DNA from: Pseudomonas sp.
GTDB lineage: Bacteria > Pseudomonadota > Gammaproteobacteria > Pseudomonadales > Pseudomonadaceae
Assembly (NCBI RefSeq): GCF_028293835.1
Contig: NZ_JAQGNX010000127.1
Span: 62,001-126,000 of the forward strand
Direction: 5' to 3'
Length of the DNA stretch: 64,000 nt
Shown: in pieces, positions 9,186 through 17,133 of the stretch
How positions within the stretch are numbered: the stretch's first letter is position 1
How the letters are laid out: the number at the start of each line of letters is the position of its first letter
Program-made: the position numbers and the translations under genes
The notes under the pieces: model-generated
What the model saw: only the letters and a program-made list of their open reading frames with translations
The model's database searches: none
What the model was told of the DNA's origin: nothing

Positions 9186-10448
9186 ATGTCCGTTTTGCCT
9201 GTTTCATCTGACCGAGGCCTGGCGCCCAGTGAATTCTCCTTGGCCTGGCGCATCGTGCTGCTGGGCGTTGCCGGGGTGCTGACCAGCATGAGCTCCGCAT
9301 TGCTCTATGGCTTCGGCAGCTTAGTGGTCCCGCTGCAGGAGGCGTTTGGCTGGACCCGTGGCGAGCTGCAAAGCTCAATCACCTTTCTGTTCGCTGGCGT
9401 TGCCATTGGTTCGCAGCTGCTGGGTTGGCTGTACGCGCGCTTTGGCCTGCGGCGGGTGGCCATTGTCTCGCTGCTGGTGCAGGTACTCGGTTATCTGGCC
9501 CTGACCCGGTTGAACGGCAGTGTGTATTGGTTGTACTTCGCGTTTTTTGTCATGCCGTTGTTAGGCGCAGGCACCATCGCGATTACCTGGACGCAGCTGA
9601 TCAGCGTGTGGTTCGAGCGTAATCGCGGCGTGGCGTTGGCGATTATCCTGAGCGGTTCCGGCCTGGCGGCAATGCTGATGCCGCCGCTATTGGCGTGGGC
9701 GGTGCGTACCGGGGGCTGGCAGGCGGCATTCATGCTGTTGGCGGCCATGCCACTGCTGCTGACCCTGCCATTGGCGATCGTTTACCTGCGTTTTCCGGCG
9801 CGGCGGGTGACCAAAGACAATGCCACCGCGCCAGAAAGCACATTGGACGGCGTGCCGTTCAACGTGGCGATTCGCACGTGGGTGTTTTGGGCCTGCAACC
9901 TGGCGTTGATTCTGTCGGTGTCGTTGATTGTCGGGATGATCACCACCATCGTTCCGTATCTGCAGGACAAGGGTGTTGCCAGCGTGACGGCCAGCCAGAT
10001 ATTCAGCAGCTTTGGGGTGTCGATTATCGTCAGCCGATTGTTGGTGGGGTATTTGCTCGACCGTTTTCAACCGAACCTGGTTGCGGCTGCGTGCCTGTTC
10101 ATACCGGCGGTGGGTTGCGTGCTGTTTATGGTCAGCGGACCCACAGCCACCGGCAGCTTGTTGCTGGCGACAATTTGCATTGGCGTCAGCGCCGGGGCCG
10201 AGTTCGACATTGCCGCGTTCCTGATCGCCCGTTACTTCGGCTTACGTGATTACGCGCGGATCTTCGGCTTGCATTTGGGCTTGGTGACAGTGATTTCAGG
10301 GTTGGCCCCGGCGTTCTTTGGTCATCTGTATTCGGTGTTCGGCACATATTCTCCGGTGCTGCTGTATTGCCTGTGCAGCGCGGTGATCGGGCCTTTGGTC
10401 ATGCTTACACTCAGCGCCGCGACGGTGCACCGCAAGCTTGCGGTTTGA
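9186..10448 (+). CDS. MFS transporter (paralogue of 13429-14709)
   Basis: This 420-residue protein has about 12 membrane helices. It has the loop 2-3 signature GWLYARFGLRRV and a conserved C-half motif GAEFDIAAFLIARYFGLR. The latter is almost identical in the MFS protein encoded at 13429-14709, so the two are close paralogues kept a few kilobases apart. They resemble the monocarboxylate/oxalate-formate branch of MFS_1, so import of an organic acid such as a resin acid or a breakdown product is likely. It starts at ATG 9186 in the operon that begins at 7256. Confidence 0.88.
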   Translation: MSVLPVSSDRGLAPSEFSLAWRIVLLGVAGVLTSMSSALLYGFGSLVVPLQEAFGWTRGELQSSITFLFAGVAIGSQLLGWLYARFGLRRVAIVSLLVQVLGYLALTRLNGSVYWLYFAFFVMPLLGAGTIAITWTQLISVWFERNRGVALAIILSGSGLAAMLMPPLLAWAVRTGGWQAAFMLLAAMPLLLTLPLAIVYLRFPARRVTKDNATAPESTLDGVPFNVAIRTWVFWACNLALILSVSLIVGMITTIVPYLQDKGVASVTASQIFSSFGVSIIVSRLLVGYLLDRFQPNLVAAACLFIPAVGCVLFMVSGPTATGSLLLATICIGVSAGAEFDIAAFLIARYFGLRDYARIFGLHLGLVTVISGLAPAFFGHLYSVFGTYSPVLLYCLCSAVIGPLVMLTLSAATVHRKLAV

Positions 10449-10469
10449 TTACTCCTCAGGAATAGGTAT

Positions 10470-10823
10470 ATGAACACACCGGACAAAAGCAGGATCGAGC
10501 ACTTTCTTCACGGCCAGGTGGAGTGCTGGAATTCAGGCAACAAAGACGGCTTCTTTGCCCATTACCGCAGCATCGCGGGTAAAGGCTTGAGCATCGAGTA
10601 CGTCGGCCATCCTGAGCGCGATGCCTGGCAGGTACTGGAGGGCATGTGGGCGCAGCAGAACGCTAAAATTCGCATCGAGGTCAAGGCGACCATCATCAAT
10701 GGCAACGAAGCCGCTTGCCACCACCGTAATGCGTTCGTGAGCGGCGAGGGCGGGGTTGAGACCATTGAGGTGTATCGGTTTGACGAGGGATTATTGTCGG
10801 TGCGGTATTTTGTAGCGGGTTGA
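10470..10823 (+). CDS. NTF2-like / SnoaL-type small protein
   Basis: This 117-residue protein has the NTF2-like alternation of a helical start (CWNSGNKDGFFAHYR) and a curved sheet ending in VEVYRFDEGLLSVRYFVAG-type strands. Such domains act as small isomerases, cyclases or hydrolases, or as ligand-binding modules; ketosteroid isomerase has the same fold. AGGAATA precedes ATG 10470, 21 bases after the MFS stop, making it the last gene of the 7256 operon. A downstream REP repeat marks the end. The reaction is unknown. Confidence 0.7.
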   Translation: MNTPDKSRIEHFLHGQVECWNSGNKDGFFAHYRSIAGKGLSIEYVGHPERDAWQVLEGMWAQQNAKIRIEVKATIINGNEAACHHRNAFVSGEGGVETIEVYRFDEGLLSVRYFVAG

Positions 10824-10844
10824 GCGATTGTTTAAACGCGGTCC

Positions 10845-10923
10845 CTGTAGGAGACAACTTGTTGGCGAGGCGGCGTATCAGTCACACCGCGTCAGATTTC
10901 TCGCCAACAAGTTGGTCCTACAG
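10845..10923. repeat. REP-type inverted repeat pair
   Basis: CTGTAGGAGACAACTTGTTGG and CCAACAAGTTGGTCCTACAG are almost perfect complements separated by about 38 bases. It lies between the convergent NTF2-like and SDR genes and probably serves as a shared transcription end or RNA-stabilising structure. Confidence 0.87.
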
Positions 10924-10934
10924 GGGTTTGGGTG

Positions 10935-11777
10935 TTATCGGGAAGTGGGCATGTCAGTAGACACCGTCAGCTCCCGCCACTGCTCGACCTCATCAAGCAT
11001 CTTGCTTAGTTTGGCGTTGACCTGGACGTAGGCATCCGAACCGGCGAGAAAACGCACGGGCGGTTTTGGGTGACCGGCCAGCTCTATCATTGCCGCGCCC
11101 AAGCGGGCCGGGTCGCCAGTTTGCTGATGGTTACCGGCAGCGCAAGACGCTCGGACCTTCTCTGCGAACGCGGTGTAATCCTCAAGTGTCACCGCGCCAA
11201 AGGCCGCGGAGCTGTCGTCAAGAAAGTCAGTACGAAATACACCGGGCTCGATCAGGGTCACGTGAATCCCGAACCCTGCAACTTCCTGAGTCAACGATTC
11301 GGAAAAACCCTCAACTGCAAATTTGGATGCGCAATACAGCGCCGCACCGCCCATACCAATGACGCCACTGATGGACGACAGGTTGAATATATGCCCACGC
11401 CGTTGCTTACGCATGACCGGCAACACCGCCCGGCATACATTCATCAAGCCAAAGACGTTGGTGGCGAACTGACGCTCAATGTCTTCTGGTGTTTGCGTCT
11501 CAAAGGGGCCGAGCTGCCCGTAACCCGCATTGTTCACTAACACGTCGATCTGCCCGAACCGCGCCATCGCAGCAGCGGTGGCGGCCAGCGCGTGAGCTGG
11601 CTGCGTCACGTCCAGCGCAACTTTCAACACGTTCTCCAGGGAACCGGGAAACAGGCTGTCCAGTGTTTCGATACGGCGTGCCGTGACCACCACCCGGTCG
11701 CCCGACTTTAATGCTGCCAGTGCAATGTGCGCGCCCAAGCCCCGGGAGGCGCCGGTAATCATCCAGACCTTACTCAT
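10935..11777 (-). CDS. SDR family oxidoreductase
   Basis: The 280-residue protein has ITGASRGLG at the N-terminus, NNAGYGQLG, an SSISG serine segment and YCASK for the catalytic Tyr/Lys. It has the extended C-terminal substrate loop common in SDRs acting on larger substrates. I set the start at 11777 because AAGGAG lies just upstream; an earlier frame extension lacks a ribosome site and would overlap the reductase gene. It is the last gene of a four-gene minus-strand operon with an MFS transporter, ferredoxin and ferredoxin reductase. Confidence 0.88.
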   Translation of the reverse strand: MSKVWMITGASRGLGAHIALAALKSGDRVVVTARRIETLDSLFPGSLENVLKVALDVTQPAHALAATAAAMARFGQIDVLVNNAGYGQLGPFETQTPEDIERQFATNVFGLMNVCRAVLPVMRKQRRGHIFNLSSISGVIGMGGAALYCASKFAVEGFSESLTQEVAGFGIHVTLIEPGVFRTDFLDDSSAAFGAVTLEDYTAFAEKVRASCAAGNHQQTGDPARLGAAMIELAGHPKPPVRFLAGSDAYVQVNAKLSKMLDEVEQWRELTVSTDMPTSR

Positions 11778-11788
11778 AGTGAAACTCC

Positions 11789-13024
11789 TTAAGGCCGACT
11801 GGCCAATTCCCAGGTTTTTAGATCGAAGCCCTCGGCAGCTGCCTGGGATGGGCTGAGCGGCGGTGAGCGGGCGAGAATCTTGCGCGCGGCCATATGGTCG
11901 CCCGGGCGGTTGCAGGACTCCACGGCCACCAGTTGGTTGTTGCGAAAGCACAGGACCGACAGCTGCGAAGTCTCCAATGACCCCAGGGTGACGGTGCTGT
12001 CATAGCCAGTGGAAAGACCCGCAATTTGCAGCTTAAGGCTGCCCTGATCGGTCCAGAACCACGGCAGTGCCTCATAGGCTGCCGGTTTACCCATCAGCCG
12101 CGCCGCTATGCAGCGCGCCTGGTCCACGGCGTTTTGTACCGACTCCAGGCGAATCGGCTGTTGGTCGTTGTGCAGGCACGGAAAGCTGGCAACATCGCCT
12201 AGTGCCGAGATCTGTGGGTCGCTGGTGAGCAAATGGGCGTCGACCTTGATCCCGTTTTCAATGTCCAGACCGGCCTCAGTCGCCAGCGCGACGTTGGGAA
12301 TCACACCAATGCCGAACACCACCAGATCGGCTAGCAATCGGCGACCATCGCTGGTGTTTACCGCGCAGGCTTTGCCATTGTCGCTTTCGATGCTCGACAA
12401 GCCTTGGCGAAAGTCGAAATGCACGCCCCAGCTCTCATGGGCCTGGCGGAACACTTCAGACATCTCTCGGGACACCGCTCGCGCCATGGGCCGATCGCCC
12501 AGCTCTAGCACATGCACATTGGCCCCCAATGTCGCAGCCACGGCAGCAAACTCCAGACCGATAAATCCCGCACCAATTACCACCACGTTCTGCACGGCTT
12601 TTGCCAGGGGTGCGAGGGTGTCGGCGTCGAGTTTGGTCTTGATGCCGAATACGCCCTGTGAATCGGCCCCCGGAACTGGCAGCGGGCGATTATGCGCGCC
12701 TGTAGCGAGCACCAGATGGTCGTAGCTGACCGCCTCGCCAGAGGCCAGCAGCACTCGGCGATTCAGACGGTCAATGGCGGTGGCCTGATCGTGAATCAGT
12801 TCGATGTTCTGTGTGGCGAAAAACTCAGCGGGGCGAAACAGCAGCGCGGTCTCGCCGATCTTGCCCAGCAGGTAAGCCTTGGACAACGGTGGCCGCTGAT
12901 AAGGCAAGCCGGGCTCGTCGCCAATCAGGCAGATGCGGCCGGTATAGCCCTCCTGACGCAACGATGCGGCGACCTGAAAGCCGGCCTGACCTGCGCCGAC
13001 GATCACAACCGAGGCGAGTGACAT
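11789..13024 (-). CDS. FAD-dependent ferredoxin reductase (putidaredoxin reductase type)
   Basis: This 411-residue flavoprotein has an N-terminal FAD fold (VVIVGAGQAGFQVA), a central NAD fold (VVVIGAGFIGLEFA, near residues 146-159) and an SALGDVASF segment that contacts FAD. This is the layout of rhodocoxin and putidaredoxin reductases, which move electrons from NADH to a small ferredoxin. The [2Fe-2S] ferredoxin gene is directly upstream in the same operon and is its obvious partner. Likely clients in the window are the Rieske oxygenase and the P450. AAGGAG precedes the ATG at 13024. Confidence 0.92.
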   Translation of the reverse strand: MSLASVVIVGAGQAGFQVAASLRQEGYTGRICLIGDEPGLPYQRPPLSKAYLLGKIGETALLFRPAEFFATQNIELIHDQATAIDRLNRRVLLASGEAVSYDHLVLATGAHNRPLPVPGADSQGVFGIKTKLDADTLAPLAKAVQNVVVIGAGFIGLEFAAVAATLGANVHVLELGDRPMARAVSREMSEVFRQAHESWGVHFDFRQGLSSIESDNGKACAVNTSDGRRLLADLVVFGIGVIPNVALATEAGLDIENGIKVDAHLLTSDPQISALGDVASFPCLHNDQQPIRLESVQNAVDQARCIAARLMGKPAAYEALPWFWTDQGSLKLQIAGLSTGYDSTVTLGSLETSQLSVLCFRNNQLVAVESCNRPGDHMAARKILARSPPLSPSQAAAEGFDLKTWELASRP

Positions 13025-13072
13025 GGAAACTCCTTACAAAAGTCGATCTGAGAGCTGCTGATAAAAGCCGAC

Positions 13073-13393
13073 TCAGTACTGGGATTCAGGCAAACGCAGC
13101 ACTAAGCCATCGAGGGCTTCGCTGACGATCAGTTGACAGGTCAGGCGGCTGTTATCGCCACGTCCGCAGGCGTAATCGAGCATGTCACTTTCTCCGGACT
13201 CAGCCGCAGGCACTCGGCTCAGCCAGGCGTCGTCGACATAGGCGTGGCAGGTCGCGCAACTGCACGCACCGCCGCAATCGGCTTGTAATCCGGGCACGCT
13301 GGCGAAGTTAGCGGCTTGCATCACCGATTGGCCGATGTCAGCCGTCACCCGGTGTTCGGTGCCGTTGAATTCGATCAGGGTCAACGTGGGCAT
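13073..13393 (-). CDS. [2Fe-2S] ferredoxin, adrenodoxin/putidaredoxin type
   Basis: The 106-residue protein has cysteines at 40, 46, 49 and 86, the C-x5-C-x2-C...C spacing of vertebrate-type [2Fe-2S] ferredoxins. Cys44 and Cys76 are extra. The core ADCGGACSCATCHAYV is typical. The start at 13393 has AAGGAAA upstream; a longer frame reading into the MFS gene is not credible. It sits 48 bases upstream of its presumed reductase. It likely delivers electrons to a P450 or Rieske oxygenase. Confidence 0.93.
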   Translation of the reverse strand: MPTLTLIEFNGTEHRVTADIGQSVMQAANFASVPGLQADCGGACSCATCHAYVDDAWLSRVPAAESGESDMLDYACGRGDNSRLTCQLIVSEALDGLVLRLPESQY

Positions 13394-13428
13394 GCGCAGG
13401 TTTCCTTTCTTGTATTCAAGGGCTGAAA

Positions 13429-14709
13429 TTAACGGATTAGCGAGTGAGCAGACAGGGCTGGCGCTACAAAGCGCGGTACTCGACCCAGGGTCAGCAGCAG
13501 CAATGGGCCGACTACGCAGCATGCCAGGCAGTACATCAACATCGCCGAGTAGTCGCCGGTACGGCTGAGCATGAATGCAAACAGCAAGGGTGCCAGGGCT
13601 GACGCCACGGTATTCAGGCCCTGGTGTACGCCAAACAATCGGCCGTATTCACGCAAGCCGAAATAGCGCGCAACCAGGAACGCGGCGATATCGAATTCCG
13701 CACCTGCGCCGAAACCGACCAGTACCGCCGCCAACACCAGAAGGTGAAAATCCACACCGCCATTCAGATAAAGCACGCAACCCACAGCTGGCATCATCAG
13801 GCTGAATGCGGCCACGGCAGGCGGCCATAGGCGGTCCAGCAAATAGCCAATGAGCATACGACCGAAGATCAGCGAGATACCGAAGCCACTGAAAATCAGC
13901 CCCGCGTCGCTGGCGCTGAGGCCGCGTGATTGCAACAGCGGAATAGTACTGGTGACCATCCCCACCACCGAGGACACCACCATCGATAACGCCAGGTTAC
14001 AGATCCAGAACTTGCCCGAGCGCATGCCCTCCCGGAAGCTCATGCCCGGTAATTCCAGCAGAGCGTTGTCAGTGGTTTTCGATGCACTCTTGGTCAGGGC
14101 GCCCGGCAAGCGAAACCAGAGCAGCGTCAGCGGCAGCAGTACCAGTAAATTCAGCAAGGCGAGAATCACAAACGCGGCACGCCAGTCCCAATGCTCGATG
14201 CCCCAGCCGAGTAAGCGCGGGATGATCGCGGCGGTGAGCCCGGTGCCGGATAAGCCGACTGCCAGGGCCAGCCCCCGATTGCGGTCGTACCATAGGCTCA
14301 ACAGTTGGGTCCACGTCACGGCCAGGGTGCCCATGCCAACGATGGGGAGCAGAGCAAAAGCCAAATACATCGACCAGATCGAACTGGTCAGTTGAGTGGT
14401 AGCCAGGTAACCCAGCACCAACAACAGCAGCGAGATCACTGTGACCCGCTTGATGCCATAGCGCAGGTTGAACCAGCCGACCAGCTGTAAGGAAACCACC
14501 GCGCCACCGAAGAGAAAGGTGATGCACGCCTGCAGTTCCGGCTTGGTCCAGCCAAAGGCCTGACCGAGGGGCAGCACCAGTGTGCCGAAGCCATAAAGCA
14601 GAGCAGCGTTGATACTGATGGCGACACCAGCGACTGACAGAATCAGGACTTTCCACGCGCTGCGGAACTCACTGAAATCGATCGCCGCTTCGTTTTTCGA
14701 AGAGGACAT
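13429..14709 (-). CDS. MFS transporter (paralogue of 9186-10448)
   Basis: This 426-residue, roughly 12-helix transporter has GWFNLRYGIKRV after helix 2 and GAEFDIAAFLVARYFGLR in the C half, shared nearly word for word with the 9186 gene product. It is the first gene of the minus-strand operon and starts at ATG 14709. Its promoter region contains a 19-base palindrome and a copy of the cluster-wide 25-bp dyad. Uptake of the terpenoid acid or of a pathway intermediate is the likely role; two copies may handle different substrates. Confidence 0.88.
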   Translation of the reverse strand: MSSSKNEAAIDFSEFRSAWKVLILSVAGVAISINAALLYGFGTLVLPLGQAFGWTKPELQACITFLFGGAVVSLQLVGWFNLRYGIKRVTVISLLLLVLGYLATTQLTSSIWSMYLAFALLPIVGMGTLAVTWTQLLSLWYDRNRGLALAVGLSGTGLTAAIIPRLLGWGIEHWDWRAAFVILALLNLLVLLPLTLLWFRLPGALTKSASKTTDNALLELPGMSFREGMRSGKFWICNLALSMVVSSVVGMVTSTIPLLQSRGLSASDAGLIFSGFGISLIFGRMLIGYLLDRLWPPAVAAFSLMMPAVGCVLYLNGGVDFHLLVLAAVLVGFGAGAEFDIAAFLVARYFGLREYGRLFGVHQGLNTVASALAPLLFAFMLSRTGDYSAMLMYCLACCVVGPLLLLTLGRVPRFVAPALSAHSLIR

Positions 14710-14753
14710 GGTTTGGCTTCCTTATTGATTTTATAGAGCCAAGCGTTGTTCGG

Positions 14754-14772
14754 TGTGATCAACGCGATCACA
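14754..14772. promoter_or_regulatory. Perfect 19-bp palindrome upstream of the MFS operon
   Basis: TGTGATC-AACGC-GATCACA is a perfect 7-base inverted repeat with a 5-base centre. It lies 45-63 bases upstream of the ATG at 14709, where an operator or activator site would be. Its centre spacing differs from CRP/Vfr sites. The binding protein is unknown. Confidence 0.55.
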
Positions 14773-14779
14773 GACATTT

Positions 14780-14797
14780 GATTCTGGTCAAAGAATC
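14780..14797. promoter_or_regulatory. Inverted repeat GATTCT-N6-AGAATC
   Basis: A perfect 6-base inverted repeat lies 8 bases from the 19-base palindrome, further upstream of the MFS operon. It may be a second regulator site or part of a compound promoter. Confidence 0.4.
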
Positions 14798-14869
14798 GCA
14801 TGTCGAAATCAGAATATTCCAGCCGACCTTGGCTGTCCAGTCACCGATCATCGAGCACCGCACAAATAA

Positions 14870-14894
14870 TAGACACAACCCATATAACTGTTCA
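14870..14894. promoter_or_regulatory. 25-bp dyad (regulon site 1)
   Basis: TAGACAC-N11-CTGTTCA matches the cluster-wide pattern TGWACAY-N11-RTGTYMA with core ACA-N13-TGT. It lies in the 378-base gap between the minus-strand MFS/ferredoxin operon and ditA3, 161 bases from the MFS start. It suggests that the minus-strand operon belongs to the same regulon. Confidence 0.6.
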
Positions 14895-15026
14895 TTTTAG
14901 CCGGGGAAAAAACCAGAAACTTAAGGCCTCTGTCAGTTTGTTGAATTGTTCTAAAGGCCGGATACCCTTTGCACGTGGGGCTGACAGCCATTTTTTGTGA
15001 GCCGAGGTCCAGCAGTCGAGAGAAAG

Positions 15027-15051
15027 TTTACATATGCGATAAAAGTGTTCA
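15027..15051. promoter_or_regulatory. 25-bp dyad (regulon site 2), ditA3 promoter
   Basis: TTTACAT-N11-GTGTTCA ends 37 bases before the ditA3 start codon. Its AT-rich centre ends in ATAAAA, as does that of the ditA1 site. The rest of the 14710-15087 gap holds the other three sites listed here and no gene that I can support. Confidence 0.7.
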
Positions 15052-15087
15052 TTATTGGTCCAAACTGAACCGACAAAGGAGAGAACA

Positions 15088-15324
15088 ATGAGTTCAGACA
15101 AAGCAACATTTCGTGTGGTCGCTGACCGTTCCCGCTGCTGCGGTTACGGCTTGTGTGCCGCAGTCTGCCCCAGCATCTACAAGCTGGACGACGATGGCCT
15201 GGTGTACTTGGACAGCAATATAGTGCCGCCGGAACTTGAGGAAGAGGCTCGTGAAGGCGCGGCCGCTTGCCCGGCTGAAGCGATCTGGCTGGAACCTATA
15301 GAGTCGCCCGACAACGCGGCTTGA
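15088..15324 (+). CDS. ditA3: Ferredoxin with 3Fe-4S-type cysteine pattern (DitA3-like)
   Basis: This 78-residue ferredoxin has cysteines at 17, 23, 27 and 61, the last two followed by Pro. The position three after Cys17, where a [4Fe-4S] ferredoxin has Cys, is Tyr20, so a [3Fe-4S] cluster or a non-Cys-ligated [4Fe-4S] cluster is expected. Cys18 is extra. Such ferredoxins usually serve P450s; DitA3 of the abietane cluster is known as an unusual ferredoxin of this class serving a Rieske dioxygenase. AAAGGAGAG precedes ATG 15088. It leads the ditA3-B-C-D-E unit. Confidence 0.9.
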   Translation: MSSDKATFRVVADRSRCCGYGLCAAVCPSIYKLDDDGLVYLDSNIVPPELEEEAREGAAACPAEAIWLEPIESPDNAA

Positions 15325-15375
15325 TGGGCAGCAGTGGTAGACGCAAGTATCCAGGGATCATCGGGAGTACACCGC

Positions 15376-16137
15376 ATGGCAGGTCGTTTACAAGACAAGG
15401 TTGTACTGATTACCGGCACTGGCGGCGGCCAGGGCCGTGCCGCCGCGCTACGCTTCGCTCGTGAAGGTGCGATTGTCGTCGGCTGTGATACTCAAACTGC
15501 CGCCAATGAACAGACCGCTGCCTTGCTGCACGCCGAAGGGCTGCACTTGTACGGTTACGCGCCGGTAGACCTCGGTGATCATGAGCAGGCCAAGGCCTGG
15601 ATCGATTCCGCAGTGGAAGAACACGGACGCATCAACGTGCTCTATAACAATGCCTCCGCAGCGCGTTTCGGGCCGGTGAGCGAGCTGTCCATCGAGGATT
15701 GGCACTTCACCATCCGCAACGAAGTGGACCTGCTGTTCTACACCACCAAATATGCCTGGCATCACCTCGCCGAGCAGCGCGGGGTGATCATCAATATTTC
15801 GTCGACCGCTGGTTGGGGTGGTTCGAAAGTCGCCGGTATCAGCGCCCACGCCGCAGCCAAAGGTGCGGTCATTGCCTTTACCCGGCAATTGGCCGTGGAA
15901 GGCGCACCGGTGGGTATCCGAGCGGTCAGTATCAGCCCTGGTTTTATAGCCACGCCCGGTACGGCACCTTTCCTCGAGAATCCGGTGGCCCGGGCGGCGT
16001 TGCTCGACGGCGTACTGATGGATCGCCCTGGCGAGCCCGAGGAAGTGGTCGCCATGGCGTTGTTCCTGGCGTCTGATGAGGCTTCATTCATCACGGGTTC
16101 TGACATCGTGGTGGACGGCGGACTGCTGGCAATCTGA
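15376..16137 (+). CDS. ditB: SDR-fold dehydrogenase with His in place of catalytic Tyr (DitB-like)
   Basis: This 253-residue SDR has TGTGGGQG at the cofactor site, NNASA, ISSTAG for the Ser and VVDGG near the end. The active-site motif reads HAAAK instead of Y-x3-K, so the general acid Tyr is His. By position between ferredoxin and extradiol dioxygenase it should oxidise the cis-diol made by the Rieske enzyme to a catechol. I chose ATG 15376 because GGGAG is correctly spaced; an upstream GTG at 15334 overlaps nothing useful and has no site. The symbol rests on order and content. Confidence 0.8.
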   Translation: MAGRLQDKVVLITGTGGGQGRAAALRFAREGAIVVGCDTQTAANEQTAALLHAEGLHLYGYAPVDLGDHEQAKAWIDSAVEEHGRINVLYNNASAARFGPVSELSIEDWHFTIRNEVDLLFYTTKYAWHHLAEQRGVIINISSTAGWGGSKVAGISAHAAAKGAVIAFTRQLAVEGAPVGIRAVSISPGFIATPGTAPFLENPVARAALLDGVLMDRPGEPEEVVAMALFLASDEASFITGSDIVVDGGLLAI

Positions 16138-16151
16138 CTGTTTCGAAACAG
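16138..16151. other. 14-base perfect palindrome after ditB
   Basis: CTGTTTCGAAACAG starts at the ditB stop codon region and lies 38 bases before the ditC start. As RNA it would form a small tetraloop-like hairpin. Its role, if any, could be RNA stability or partial termination between ditB and ditC. Confidence 0.35.
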
Positions 16152-16189
16152 ACATAACACCCACAAACAAGAACAACAGGTGCACCTTC

Positions 16190-17131
16190 ATGGACATCAT
16201 TGGCATTGGATACCTGGGCTTCGAAACCCCGAACCTGGAGGCGTGGCGTGAATATGGCCCGCAGGTCATGGGTTTCGGCATCGCCCCCTCGCCCCAGAGT
16301 GACAGCGAGTCGCTGTACTTCAAGATTGACGACCGCCGTCATCGCTTCGCTTTCCATCCTGGCAATATAGACCGTCTGGTTTATATTGGCTGGGAAGCCA
16401 CGGGGCGCCAGGCATTCGATGCGGCGATTGCCACATTTGAAGCCAACGGCGTCGAGGTCATCCGGGGTGATGCAGCGCTGTGCGAGAAACGCGGCGTACG
16501 TGAACTGATTCGCTTTCGCGACCCAGTTGGCTATCAGCATGAATTGTTTTACGGCCAGAAATGGACCCCACGTTCATTCATGCCGGGGCGTCCCCATGGC
16601 GGTTTTCTCGCCAATGAGCGCGGTGCAGGCCATGTGGTGGTGATTACCCCCGAATACACACCGGAACTGGAACACTTCCTTACTGGGATCATGGGCTTCC
16701 ATTGGTATGGGGCGGGCGCGGGCAAAGGGCGCACAGGTTTCTTCCGTTCAAAACTCAACCACCACACCAGCCACGACATCGCTTATGGCCATGGCGTCGG
16801 GCGCATGGGTGTACAGCACGTCGGTTTGTTCGTGAACAGCATTCGCGATGTCGGCGAAACCTATGACATCGTGAAAAAGCGCGAGCTGCCGATGATGATG
16901 ACCCTGGGGCAGCACACCCAAGACCCGCACTTGTCGTTCTACCATTTCACGCCCTCGGGCTTCGCCTTCGAAACCATTGCCGAAATTGAACCCTGGCAGG
17001 GCGATGCCTTCGAGCTGAACCCGGAGACGTTGAGCCTGTGGGGCCATGAAATGGTCGGACCGATCCTTGGCCCAAGCGTGCGTACCCCGGAAGAAGTGCT
17101 CGACCCGGAATACCTGGCGAGTAAGCGCTAG
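16190..17131 (+). CDS. ditC: Type I extradiol ring-cleavage dioxygenase (DitC-like)
   Basis: The 313-residue protein has two VOC domains, as in BphC and HsaC. The C-terminal domain carries the Fe(II) triad His148 (AGHVVV), His210 (VQHVGLFV) and Glu261 (FAFETIAE). His195 and Tyr251 stand where BphC has its catalytic His195 and Tyr250. It should cleave a catechol on the aromatised ring next to a hydroxyl (meta fission). ATG 16190 gives the standard family start; longer frames overlap ditB. It is followed directly by an FAH-family hydrolase that could process the ring-fission product. Confidence 0.95.
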   Translation: MDIIGIGYLGFETPNLEAWREYGPQVMGFGIAPSPQSDSESLYFKIDDRRHRFAFHPGNIDRLVYIGWEATGRQAFDAAIATFEANGVEVIRGDAALCEKRGVRELIRFRDPVGYQHELFYGQKWTPRSFMPGRPHGGFLANERGAGHVVVITPEYTPELEHFLTGIMGFHWYGAGAGKGRTGFFRSKLNHHTSHDIAYGHGVGRMGVQHVGLFVNSIRDVGETYDIVKKRELPMMMTLGQHTQDPHLSFYHFTPSGFAFETIAEIEPWQGDAFELNPETLSLWGHEMVGPILGPSVRTPEEVLDPEYLASKR

Positions 17132-17133
17132 CC

